This document shows positions 1-8,878 of a stretch of 64,000 nt of DNA, in pieces (position 1 is the first letter of the stretch; each line of letters starts with the position of its first letter). The notes under the pieces are model-generated. The model saw nothing but the letters and a program-made list of their open reading frames with translations, had not been told where the DNA came from and did not search any database. The stretch is from Devosia sp. A8/3-2 (lineage in GTDB: Bacteria; Pseudomonadota; Alphaproteobacteria; Rhizobiales; Devosiaceae). The stretch lies in contig CP104974.1 of assembly GCA_025452255.1 (NCBI GenBank), forward strand, positions 3,388,156 to 3,452,155. Direction: 5' to 3'. A program made the translations under genes and the position numbers.

Positions 1-206
1 CGCGTTACCGATTTTCTCAACGAGTTCACCAGCAAGCGGGAGATGCTTGACGGGTTTCTTGGTGAGCATGGCACCAATGCTGCGGACACATGGGTAATCA
101 ATTACGGACGTGCGATGATGGAGGTTGCAGAGAACCATCTGCGCTCCCATATGCACGAACTGATCACATTGGCGCGAGCCGAGCCGAAAAAGAAGCGGCT
201 GAATAG
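1..206 (+). CDS. C-terminal fragment of a probable TetR-family regulator
   Basis: Only the last 65-70 residues are inside the window. They are helical and include GFLGEHG and MMEVAENHLRSHMHE, which looks like the ligand-binding/dimerisation part of a TetR/AcrR repressor. The frame from base 1 appears to lose one G near 183; with it restored the protein ends LARAEAEKEAAE with a TAG at 204-206, 14 bases before the adaptor gene. TetR repressors commonly sit beside the MFP-RND pumps they control, which is the main reason for this call. No HTH is visible because the N-terminus is missing. Confidence 0.45.
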
Positions 207-220
207 AGGGGCGAATTCTC

Positions 221-1485
221 ATGCGTGCATTGATGTCCTACGGTCTTGCCTTGCTCATCTCGGTTGGCGCCGGGCTGTGGTTGGCAACTGGTACTCTGGT
301 GATGGGCGGGAACGGGCCGGGCAAGGGCGAGCGTTCCATCGTTTCAGTGGTCGAAGGGCAGGAGCATGGCCCCATCGCCACGACACTGGGCGATGCCGGC
401 GTGCTGGCGCATCACGAACCATCAACCACGGTTGATCCTGCACTGACCATTGCCCAGCGCAATGAAGCCGAAATGGGCACGGCAACGCAGCTGCAATCGG
501 TTCGCACAACCACCTATGTGGCCAAGCCAATGTCGATCGAAGTGCCGCTGCGCGGCTGCACCGCCGCCAAGGCGAGCGTTTCCGCCGTGGCCGAAACGGC
601 CGGCATCGTGGACGAAGTCAATATCGTCAAGGGGCAGAATGTCAAAGTGGGCGACCTGCTCTGCACGCTGGACCGGGGCACCCGCGCCGCTGCGGTGGCG
701 CAGGCCGAAGCCAGGAATCGCGCAGGCCAATGCCTCGCTGAACCAGGCCCAGCTCGACTATGACACCAATGAAAGCCTGCGCACTCGCGGGCTGGCTGCC
801 GCCAATACGGCGCGGGCTGTGGAAGTGGCCCTGTCTTCGGCCAAGGCCAATGTAAGCTCGGCCCGTGCAGCGCTCGACAATGCAAATGCCGAACTGGACC
901 GTACGCGGATCGTCGCCAAGGTGAATGGCGTGGTGCAGGACCCCATCGTTTCCGAAGGCGCCATGCTGGCCATGGGCTCGGCCTGCGCCACCATCGTGCA
1001 GCTCGACCCGATGCGCTTCCCCGGGCCGAGTTCCCGAAGCCCGCATCGCGCTGGCCAAGACGGACCTGACCGCTTCGATCCGCACCGTGACCGGCCAGAC
1101 CGGCGAGGGCAAGGTGACCTATATCGCCTCGACCGCCGACAGCGCGACCCGCTCGTTCCCCGTAGAAATCGAATTCGCCAATCCCGATGGCGCCATTCGC
1201 GACGGCATCACCGCCCGAGCTACCATCAATATGGGATCGGCTCCGGCGCAGCTACTGCCACAATCTGTCCTGACGCTCAGCGATGATGGCGTTCTGGGGG
1301 TGCGGACTGTGGAGAACGAGAAGGTGAAGTTCTACCCCGTGCAGATCGTCAGCGACACGCGTGACGGTATCTGGGTGATGGGGCTGCCCGCGTCGGTCGA
1401 TGTGATCACCGTGGGCCGAGAATATGTGACTGAGGGCCAGACCGTGGCCGCTACCAACGTTGCTGCCGGAGGGGCTGCTTCATGA
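221..1485 (+). CDS. RND efflux periplasmic adaptor (MFP, HlyD/AcrA-like), two frame breaks
   Basis: This is the membrane-fusion subunit of a tripartite efflux pump; it bridges the inner-membrane RND pump and an outer-membrane channel. An N-terminal signal/anchor helix is followed by a biotinyl-lipoyl-like half (EVNIVKGQNVKVGDLL), an alpha-hairpin rich in Ala and Gln (ASLNQAQLDYD), the second lipoyl half (VNGVVQDPIVSEGAML) and a beta-barrel/proximal domain. An extra A near 714 (aggaatcg) and an extra G near 1025 (ccccgggccg) break the frame; joined, the length is about 420 residues, normal for the family. A GAGGGG ribosome site precedes the ATG. The stop overlaps the RND start by 4 bases (ATGA), so the two are translationally coupled. 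Confidence 0.85.
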
Positions 1486-4400
1486 TCGATTTCCTCGAAC
1501 GCATTCTGCGAATGCCGCGCGTGGTGCTCACCGTCATGGTGCTGCTCCTCGGCGCGGGGCTGATGGCCTATGTCACTCTCCCCAAGGAGAGTTTCCCAGC
1601 CATCGACATTCCCTATTTCTACGTTTCGGTGACCCAGACCGGCGTGTCGCCCCGCGACGCCGAGCAATTGCTCGTCAAGCCGATCGAGGACCGGATCAAG
1701 GATATCGACGACCTCGAGAATTATACCTCGACCGCGACCACCGGGCATGCCTCGGTGTTCTCGGAATTCAACGTCAATGCCGACAAGGACACCGCGCTGA
1801 ACGACATCCGCGCGGCGCTTGAGGGGGTGTCCGCCGATCTGCCGACCGAGGCAAAAGAGCCGGTCGTCAGCGAAATCTCCTTTACCGACACCCCGGTCAT
1901 CTATGTCGCGGTCTATGGCAATGTGCCCGAACGCGAACTGGTGCAGCGCGCCAAGGACCTGCAGGACGAGCTGGAGGGCATTCCCGACGCCCAGACCGTG
2001 ACGATCTCGGGCCAGCGGACGAGATGATGGAAGTCACCATCGACCAAAATCGTCTGGAAGCCTATGACCTGACCGCCACGCAATTGCTGGATGCGCTGGC
2101 CAAGAACAACATGGTGGTTCCCGGCGGCACGCTCGACACCGGGCGTGGCTCGTTCAACGTGGAAGTGCCGGGCCTGATCAAGAGTGTCGAGGACGTCTAT
2201 ACGCTGCCACTCAAGGCTTCGGGCGACACCGTGGTGACGTTCGGCGACGTGGCGACCATTACCCGTACCTTCGAAGATGCAACCCAGTACGCTCATGTGA
2301 ACGGCCAGACGGCCATCACGCTGGGCGTCTCCAAAAGCTGGGCACCAACGTCATCAACGTGTCCGATGAGGTGCGTCGTGTAACCGCCGAGTTCACCAAG
2401 GACTGGCCGCAGGGCGTGCAAACCTCGTTCCTGATCGACCAAGCCGATTCCACCAAGAACCTGTTCCGCTCGCTTGAAGCGGCGGTGCTGACCGCCGTGG
2501 CGCTGGTGCTGATTACCTGCGTCGCGACGCTAGGTGTGCGCCCGGCCATCATGATCGGCATGTCGATCCCGATCTCGTTCATGATGGCATTCCTCGTGGT
2601 GCAGATGCTGGGCATGACGATCAACATGATGATCATGTTCGGGTTGGTGCTCGCGGTGGGCGTGCTGGTGGACGACCCCATCGTGGTGGTCGAATATGCC
2701 GAGCGAAAGCTGCAGGAAGGCGTTTCCAAGCGGGAAGCGTTTATCCCGGCGGCCGGGAAGATGTTCGTGCCGGTGGTTTCGGCCACCTTCACCACGCTGG
2801 GCGCCTTCGCGCCCCTGCTGTTCTGGCCGGGTATTATCGGCAAGTTCATGAGCTATCTGCCGATCATCGTGATCGTGGTGATGGTGGCCTCGCTCGTCTC
2901 CGCGCTGATCTTCATGCCGATCATCGGTGCCTTCATCGCGTCGAGCCATATCGACGAGAAGCATAAGGAAGCAGCAGACGTCGTCATGTATGCCGACAAG
3001 TTTGACCCCAAAAAGGTCGGCGGCATTACCGGGCACTATGTGCGGTTGATGGAGCATCTGCTGCATCAGCCGATCCTGACGCTGGGCGTTGGCTTTTCGC
3101 TCGTGGCAGCGATGTTCGCCGCCTATATGATGTACCCAACGGCCACCGAAGCCTTCCCGGCTTCCGAGCCTGAATTCGGCACGGTCAATGTGATCACACG
3201 CGGCAATTACTCGCCGGCCGAGATCCACGACCTGCTGATGGAAGTGGAAACCGAAATCCTGCAGGTGCAGGGCATCCGGGATGTGGTGATGCGTTTCACC
3301 AATACTGGCGGCGGCGGCGATGGCGGCATGAGTGCCTCAGCACCACCCGACACGGTCGGTGCGTTCGATCTGCAGCTGATCAACTACAATGAACGCGTCA
3401 AGGCCGAGGAAATCTTCCAGACCATTCATGAGCGCGTGGCCCATATTTCGGGCCTCGAAGTGCAGATTGCGGCGCAGGAAAACGGTCCGCCAGCCGGCAA
3501 GGCCATCAACCTGCGGGTGGAAGGCACTGTCTATGCCGATATCGCGCCGACCGTCGCCAAGCTGCGCGACTATATCGAGCACGATCTGGGCGGCGCCATC
3601 GATGTGGAAGACGGCCGCCCTGCCCCCGGTATCGACTGGCAGGTGACGATCGATCGTGTCAGAAGCGGCCAAATATGGTATCGGCGTGCGCGAGCTGAGC
3701 CCCTATGTGCAGCTCGTGACCTCCGGCGTGACGCTGGGCACCTATCGCCCGGATGACGGCACGACGAGTGACGAACTCGACATCAAGGTCCGCCTGCCGG
3801 AAAGCGAACGCACCTTCGATGCCCCTGGACTCGTTGCGCATCGTGACCTCGCAGGGCCCGGTGCCGGTCTCCAATTTCATCGAGCGCACGGCTGTGCCCA
3901 AAGTGGCGAATATTTCGCGCCGCAATGGGCTCTATTCGATGAATGTGGCGGCCAATCTGGAGCCGGGCCTCGACACTGCGGCCAAGGTTGCCCGAGTGCA
4001 GGAATGGCAGGCAACGCAGGAACTCCCCTCAAGCGTCAAGATCGTCTATGGCGGTGCGGCGGAGCAGGTTGACGACACCAATGCGTTCATCGTGACCGCA
4101 TTCGGCGCCGCCATGTTCCTGATCTTCTTCATCCTGCTGCTGGAATATAACAGCTTCTGGCAGGTGCTGGTGACGCTGACCACGGTGATCATGTCGCTGG
4201 GCGGTGTGCTGCTGGGCATGCTGGTCACCGGGATGAGCTTCTCGGCGATCATGACGGGCCCGGGTATCGTGGCGCTGGCGGGTATCGTGGTGAAGAACGG
4301 CATCGTGCTGATCGACACCTATAACCACTATAATCGCGACGAGAAGGTGGAGCCGATCAAGGCCATGCTGCTGACCATCAGCCAGCGTGTCCGGCCGGTG

Positions 4401-4831
4401 CTGCTGACTGCCACCGTGACGGCGCTGGGCGTTATCCCGATGGCGCTCAATGTTGAGTTCGACTTCATCCGCCGCGAAGTCGTGGTGGGGGCCCGGCCGG
4501 TTCGTGGTTCATCCACCTGTCGGCAGCTTTGGTGTCGGGCCTGTTCGTCTCCACGGCCCTCACGCTGGTGATGGTGCCGGTGATGGTGGTGGCCCCGCAT
4601 GTGATGAAGGGGCAGATCGGCTGGGTTATCCGCCGGGTTGGCAAGATGATCAGTGCGGCCCGCAATGGCGGCAAGCAGACCGCGGTTCCAGCCGGGTTCG
4701 ATGGCATGGCCGTTGAAATCCCCGCCGATGCCGACGGCGCCAAGCGCTACATCGTCAGCAAGGAAGAAGGGCTGGTCGAAAAAGACAAGAACGGCGTGAC
4801 CATTGTCAGCCGGCCCGAAGCGGCGGAGTGA
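1482..4831 (+). CDS. RND-family efflux pump permease (AcrB/HAE1-like), five frame breaks
   Basis: This is the inner-membrane proton-driven efflux pump partner of the adaptor upstream. Joined across breaks near 2016, 2332, 3657, 3824 and 4493 it gives about 1115 residues, slightly long because of a charged C-terminal tail. The N-terminal helix (MPRVVLTVMVLLLG) is followed by the porter domain, then TM2-TM6 with VLVDDPIVVVEY, the TM4 region carrying the proton-relay aspartates, then a second porter half and TM8-TM12 (IVALAGIVVKNGIVLID). The breaks are single-base gains or losses, mostly in short runs. No outer-membrane channel gene lies alongside, so a TolC-like partner must be elsewhere. Substrates cannot be read from the sequence. 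Confidence 0.88.
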
Positions 4832-4852
4832 TCTGACGCGAGAGTGAATGGA

Positions 4853-4879
4853 AAGGCCCGCAGCGATGCGGGCCTTTTT
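4853..4879 (+). terminator. Rho-independent terminator of the RND operon
   Basis: A perfect 10-bp stem (AAGGCCCGCA / TGCGGGCCTT) with a GCGA loop is followed by a T-rich run, 22 bases after the RND stop codon. Confidence 0.9.
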
Positions 4880-4899
4880 GTTTTGGATGAGGCTTGCGA

Positions 4900-4940
4900 T
4901 TTTAGCTAATATGGCTATTTTAGATTGGCTATTTTAGCTG
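4900..4940 (+). promoter_or_regulatory. Repeat operator upstream of the phd/doc operon
   Basis: TGGCTATTTTAG occurs twice 16 bases apart, flanked by TTTTAGCTAA and TTTTAGCTGA, and each unit holds a short dyad (GCTA-TTT-TAGC). It lies directly upstream of the antitoxin start. Phd/YefM antitoxins autoregulate by binding such palindromic repeats, so this is the likely operator. The AT-rich patch stands out in a GC-rich neighbourhood. Confidence 0.6.
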
Positions 4941-4955
4941 AAAGGAACTGAGGCC

Positions 4956-5195
4956 ATGAGCAGCATCACCGCGACCGACGCTAAGAACAAGTTCGGCCGA
5001 GTTCTGGAGATGGCGCAGGCTGAGCCCGTGCGTATCCAGAAGAATGGCCGCGACGTGGCAATTGTGCTTTCGCCCGAACAGTATGGCGCGCTCGTAGCAC
5101 AGAACACCAACCCCAAGGTGCGTCCGATGATCGAGACGCTGATGGCGAGAAGTATTGAGCGGCGCAAGTCGCTTTACGAAGCGCTTGCCAAGTAG
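4956..5195 (+). CDS. Phd/YefM-family antitoxin
   Basis: This 79-residue protein has the Phd/YefM N-terminal DNA-binding fold (ITATDAKNKFGRVLEMA), the strand AEPVRIQKNGRDVAIVLS and a charged C-terminal tail that would wrap the toxin. It neutralises the toxin encoded six bases downstream and represses the operon with it. The ATG is preceded by an AAAGGA-like ribosome site and the repeat operator. Its frame is intact. Confidence 0.88.
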   Translation: MSSITATDAKNKFGRVLEMAQAEPVRIQKNGRDVAIVLSPEQYGALVAQNTNPKVRPMIETLMARSIERRKSLYEALAK

Positions 5196-5201
5196 CGCAT
5201 T

Positions 5202-5582
5202 GTGCCGATCTACCTGACGCTTGATGAAGTGCTGCGCATGCACGAGATGCTCTTGGCCGCCTTTGGTGGCGCCAAGGGCATTCGTGATCTTGGGCTAATC
5301 GAGTCAGCCCTGCTCCGCCCGCAAACAGGGTATTATGCCGACCTTATCGAAGAGGCAGCCGCGCTTTGGGAAAGCATGGCGATGAACCATGGCTTCGTTG
5401 ATGGCAATAAACGCGTGGCCTTTGCCAGCGTCGAACTTTTTCTGCAGCTGAATGGCGTGGATATTGCGGCCAGCAACGATGAGCTGGAGGTCTTCATCTA
5501 CAGCAATCTCGAGGCTGGGACCTTCCGCAAGGACGTGCTTGAGCACTGGCTGCACGAACATACCGAGCCAGACCAGCAATAG
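5202..5582 (+). CDS. doc: Doc-type Fic toxin
   Basis: This 126-residue protein carries the Doc/Fic active-site motif HGFVDGNKR (family consensus HxFx[D/E]GNKR). Doc proteins inactivate EF-Tu by phosphorylation through this loop. It starts with GTG six bases after the antitoxin stop, so the pair forms one operon. Length and fold order match death-on-curing proteins, and all core residues (H, F, D, G, N, K, R) are present, so it looks active. Nothing suggests a mobile element around it, although a TA pair beside a repeat can be horizontally acquired. Confidence 0.88.
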   Translation: MPIYLTLDEVLRMHEMLLAAFGGAKGIRDLGLIESALLRPQTGYYADLIEEAAALWESMAMNHGFVDGNKRVAFASVELFLQLNGVDIAASNDELEVFIYSNLEAGTFRKDVLEHWLHEHTEPDQQ

Positions 5583-5620
5583 CGTGCCGCGACGCCACAG
5601 CACACGCGGCGATATAGCAC

Positions 5621-5669
5621 CCCTCACCCGCCGCTGCGCTCGACCTCTCCCCTGAGGGGCGAGGTGAGG
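5621..5669. repeat. REP-like intergenic palindrome
   Basis: The sequence CCCTCACCCG...CCTCTCCCCTGAGGGGCGAGGTGAGG forms an imperfect stem (CCTCACC with GGTGAGG; CCCCT with AGGGG). It resembles the CCCTCACCC...CCTCTCCCC intergenic repeats common in Rhizobiales and other Proteobacteria. It lies between convergent doc and the acetyltransferase gene. Confidence 0.6.
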
Positions 5670-5699
5670 CTGGGCTGGCCGTCGTCGTGGTGAAAGCGT

Positions 5700-6164
5700 T
5701 CAGGCGCCAGTGTCGCCTTCGAACTGGATATCGCTTGTGGCCGCATTCAGCGGCGCTACGGCTTTTTGCCAGAATGCGAGGGCGGCGGTGTTGAGGATTG
5801 GGGTGGCGATGTGCCAGTTGCCGGGGTGACGAGCGAGGACCACGACAAGGGCTGCACGGCCGGTGCCCCTGCCCCGGTAGGCTTTAAGGATGAAGAACTC
5901 GGCCATGAAGAAGCAGGGCCGGCGGCCGGTGAGCGGGCATTCGTCGATGACCGGGGCGAAACCGGCGATCTCGTCGCCAGCCATGATCAGATAGGGGAAG
6001 CGCCAGAAGCGGTCGAGGAAATCGTAGGCGAAGCGGCCATCGGGCTCGACCGGGAACGGCATGAACTCGGTCATGTCGTGGAGGTAGAGCTGGATCAGAT
6101 TGGCGATCGTTGTTTTTTGATCTGGTGTTGCGGCGACGATGGAGACTGGCGGGGCGATGTTCAT
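5700..6164 (-). CDS. GNAT-family N-acetyltransferase
   Basis: This 154-residue protein has an acetyl-CoA-binding region with motif A (FFILKAYRGRGTGRAALVV), where RGRGTG is the Q/RxxGxG/A pyrophosphate loop, followed by a C-terminal motif B helix (LNTAALAFWQKAV). Substrate is unknown; such stand-alone GNATs acetylate small molecules, peptides or protein termini. The frame is intact, starting at an ATG after the divergent gap. Confidence 0.82.
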   Translation of the reverse strand: MNIAPPVSIVAATPDQKTTIANLIQLYLHDMTEFMPFPVEPDGRFAYDFLDRFWRFPYLIMAGDEIAGFAPVIDECPLTGRRPCFFMAEFFILKAYRGRGTGRAALVVVLARHPGNWHIATPILNTAALAFWQKAVAPLNAATSDIQFEGDTGA

Positions 6165-6233
6165 GGACGAACTATGCCAAGGATTAGCGAAACGACAAGC
6201 TCACCGGCGCTGTACGCCGACCTCCATGATAGC

Positions 6234-6472
6234 CTATCGGAACGAGATTCGATGATCGCGGTCGGGGCGGGCTAGCTGGCGGGCGCGGAGAGCGTGAAAC
6301 GTTGGGACGCTGAGAACGGCACCAGCGTAACTTGCGATCACGCTTAGGCCGGTGGCGACAAGAAGCCAATACCCCGGCCGGGATTTGGGAACACATTAAG
6401 CGACGCCCAGATCGTGACCAGCACGGGCGCCCACAGCGACGCGATCAGGAATGCTATCTGTGATCGCTGCAT
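6234..6472 (-). CDS. Possible small two-helix membrane protein, one frame break
   Basis: Reading from the ATG at 6472 gives MQRSQIAFLIASLWAP and one transmembrane stretch. After a likely one-base slip in the CCCCGG run near 6370 the reading continues YWLLVATGLSVIASYAGAV, a second hydrophobic segment, ending RPDRDHRISFR and TAG. Two segments joined by a short loop and a charged C-terminus look like a genuine 80-residue inner-membrane protein. I cannot assign a family. The alternative is non-coding sequence between two minus-strand genes. Confidence 0.4.
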
Positions 6473-6565
6473 AGTGACGTTCCTGTCCGCCCGGTCAGCT
6501 CAATTGCAGCCCATTCAGAGGGGTAACCAAGCCCGATTGGTTCCGCGGGACTCTGGCCGCTTCCC

Positions 6566-8462
6566 CTACTCCGCCGCCGGCAGGCCGCGTTTGACGAAGC
6601 CGTCGGGGTCGTTGGCGGTGCGCAGGAGTTGTTCTTCGGCTTCGGTGGCTTCGCGTTGGCGGTCCCACATCTGGGCGTAGAGGCCCGCTTTTTGCAGCAG
6701 GGCGACGTGGTTGCCGCGTTCGGCCACGACGCCATCGCGCAGGACGAGGATTTCGTCGGCATTGACGACGGTGGAGAGGCGGTGGGCGATGACGACCGTG
6801 GTGCGGTTTTTCGAGACTACGTCGAGGGCGGACTGGATATCGCGCTCGGTCTTGGTGTCGAGCGCCGAAGTGGCCTCGTCGAGAATGAGGACCGAGGGAG
6901 CCTTGAGGATGGTGCGGGCGATGGCGACGCGTTGCTTTTCGCCACCGGAGAGTTTTAGGCCGCGTTCGCCAACAGGGGTATCGTAGCCCTTGGGCAGAGC
7001 CTCGATGAAGGGGCCGACTTGCGCCATGGCGGCAGCGGAGCGGACTTCTTCCTCGGAGGCGTCGGGGCGACCGTAGCGGATGTTGTAGCCGATGGAGTCG
7101 TTGAACAGCACGGTATCTCGGGGGACCATGCCGATGGCTGAACGCAGGCTTTCCTGAGTGATGTCGCGCAGATCCCGGCCATCGATGGTGATAGCGCCGC
7201 CGGTGACGTCGTAGAAGCGGTAGAGCAGCCGGGAAATGGTGGATTTTCCCGCGCCGGTGGGGCCGACAATGGCGACCGTTTTGCCGGCAGGGACTTCGAA
7301 GCTGACGCCCTTGAGAATGGGGCGGTCGGGATCGTAGTGGAAGGTCACGTCGTCGAAGCGGATCACCGGGCCGGAAATGACCAGCGGCTTGGCGTTGGCC
7401 TTGTCCTCAATTTCTGGGTTCTGGTCGAGCAGCTTGAACATTTCCTCGATATCGGTGAGGCCCCGGCGCAGTTCGCGATAGACGAAGCCGATGAAGTTCA
7501 GCGGGCGATAGACCTGCATGAGAAAGGTGTTGAGCAGGACAGAAATCGCCCGGGGTCAGCGTCCGGTTCATGACGCCATTGATGGCCATGACCGAGATGA
7601 TGAGGAAGCCGGCATAGAAGATCAGCGCTCGGCCGAAATTGAGGAAGCCCAGCGAGGTCCAGATGCGGATAGCGGAGCGCTCATAGCCGGCCATGGAGGC
7701 GTCGTAGCGCTCGGCCTCCATCTTCTCATTGGCGAAATATTTCACCGTCTCGAAATTGAGCAGAGAATCGATGGCCTTGCCGTTGGCGTCGGTATCGGAT
7801 TCGTTCATGTCGCGGCGGATGGAAATCCGCCAGTTCGAGGCCTTGATGGTGAAATAGAGATAGCCCCAGATCATCACCACCAGGACGCCCAGATAGCTGA
7901 AGCCGAACATCCAAACGAAGATGACCGCCGTGATGATGAATTCGACCAAAGTGGGGGCGATATTGAGCATGGTGAAACGCACAATGGTTTCAATGCCCTT
8001 GGTGCCGCGCTCGATAACCCGGCTCAGCCCGCCGGTGCAGCGCGCCAAATGGAAGCGCAGTGACATGCGGTGAAGATGGTGGAAAGTGCGCAAAGCGAGC
8101 TTGCGCACAGCATTCTGGCCAACGCTGGCGAACAGCACATCGCGCAATTGCTGGAAGCCGGCGTCGAGTACGTTGCCCAGCACATAGGCGATGACCAGCA
8201 CGATGGGGATGGCGAGGCCCAGCACGATGCCGCTATCGGGCGCAGAGCCATCAAGGCTATCGATAATGCCCTTATAGGCGAAGGGAATGAAGGTGGTGGC
8301 GACCTTGCTGAGCAGCAGCGCGCCGATGGCCAGCACGACGCGCAGGCGCAGGTCGGGGCGGTCGTCGGGCCACATGTAGGACCACAGGTTTTTGACCGTG
8401 GCAAATACCGAGCCTTCGTCCGCGCTAACGGACGGCTTCTTGTTCGTGCTGTCTATCGTCAT
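6566..8462 (-). CDS. Atm1/HMT1-type ABC exporter (fused permease and ATPase), one frame break
   Basis: This half-transporter of about 632 residues has an N-terminal six-helix permease and a C-terminal nucleotide-binding domain with Walker A GPTGAGKST, signature LSGGEKQRVAIA and Walker B VLILDEATSALD. The permease carries GLSRVIERGTKGIE and ETVKYFANE, hallmarks of the Atm1/ABCB7/HMT1 group, which export glutathione or sulfur conjugates and heavy-metal complexes. One extra base near 7543 splits it. It overlaps the upstream ArsR stop by one base (TGATG), so regulator and exporter are co-translated. A role in metal or thiol-conjugate export is inferred from family and context. Confidence 0.88.
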
Positions 8463-8782
8463 CAGGCCGGCTCTGCTTCCAGTTTGGGGCTGGCGGGAGT
8501 GAGGCCGGCGAGCATGCCGGAATAAGCGGCGCCCAGTTCGGCCAGACGATCATGCTGGACAATGTAGCAATTGCGGGTGCCACGCGGCTGGCGCGTGATC
8601 AGCCCTGCATCGAGCAGCACCTTGATGTGCTGGGACACGGTGGACTGGGCCAGCGGCAAGGATTCGGTCACATCGGCGCAGCAGCATTGTCCCTGCTGCT
8701 GCGTCGCCGAGATGCGCAGGATATTGAGGCGCACCGGATGGCCCAGTGCCCGCAGGAGAGTGGCAATATCGTCGTCGCGCAT
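8462..8782 (-). CDS. ArsR/SmtB-family metal-sensing repressor
   Basis: This 106-residue winged-helix protein contains ALGHPVRLNILRIS and a recognition helix SLPLAQSTVSQHIKVLLDAGLI. A three-cysteine run, GQCCCADV, sits just before the recognition helix, where alpha-3-type ArsR sensors bind thiophilic metals or metalloids. It is the first gene of a two-gene operon with an Atm1-type exporter, so a metal or metalloid bound to the cysteines would probably derepress export. Which ion cannot be read from the sequence. Confidence 0.87.
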   Translation of the reverse strand: MRDDDIATLLRALGHPVRLNILRISATQQQGQCCCADVTESLPLAQSTVSQHIKVLLDAGLITRQPRGTRNCYIVQHDRLAELGAAYSGMLAGLTPASPKLEAEPA

Positions 8783-8846
8783 CCGAGCTCGGCTTTTTTG
8801 ATCGTTGATTTACGATAGAAGATGGGGTTCGCGGGCGCAAGTTCAA

Positions 8847-8868
8847 TGACCCGCTTTTCAGCGGGTCA
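8847..8868 (-). terminator. Hairpin after the LysM gene
   Basis: A perfect 9-bp stem (TGACCCGCT / AGCGGGTCA), with a GAAA tetraloop when read on the minus strand, lies just after the LysM stop codon. It lacks a strong U-run, so it may act as a weak terminator or a 3'-end stabiliser. Confidence 0.5.
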
Positions 8869-8878
8869 TCACACTTGA

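Noticed and set aside
1482..4831. RND pump as a decayed pseudogene
   Set aside because: Protein between breaks is fully conserved and similar breaks occur in essential genes, so error is more likely.
7518..8063. Plus-strand frame opposite the ABC exporter
   Set aside because: His/Asp-rich antisense shadow of the conserved permease; same for 24928-25713 opposite DUF2059 and 14200-15186 opposite cysS.
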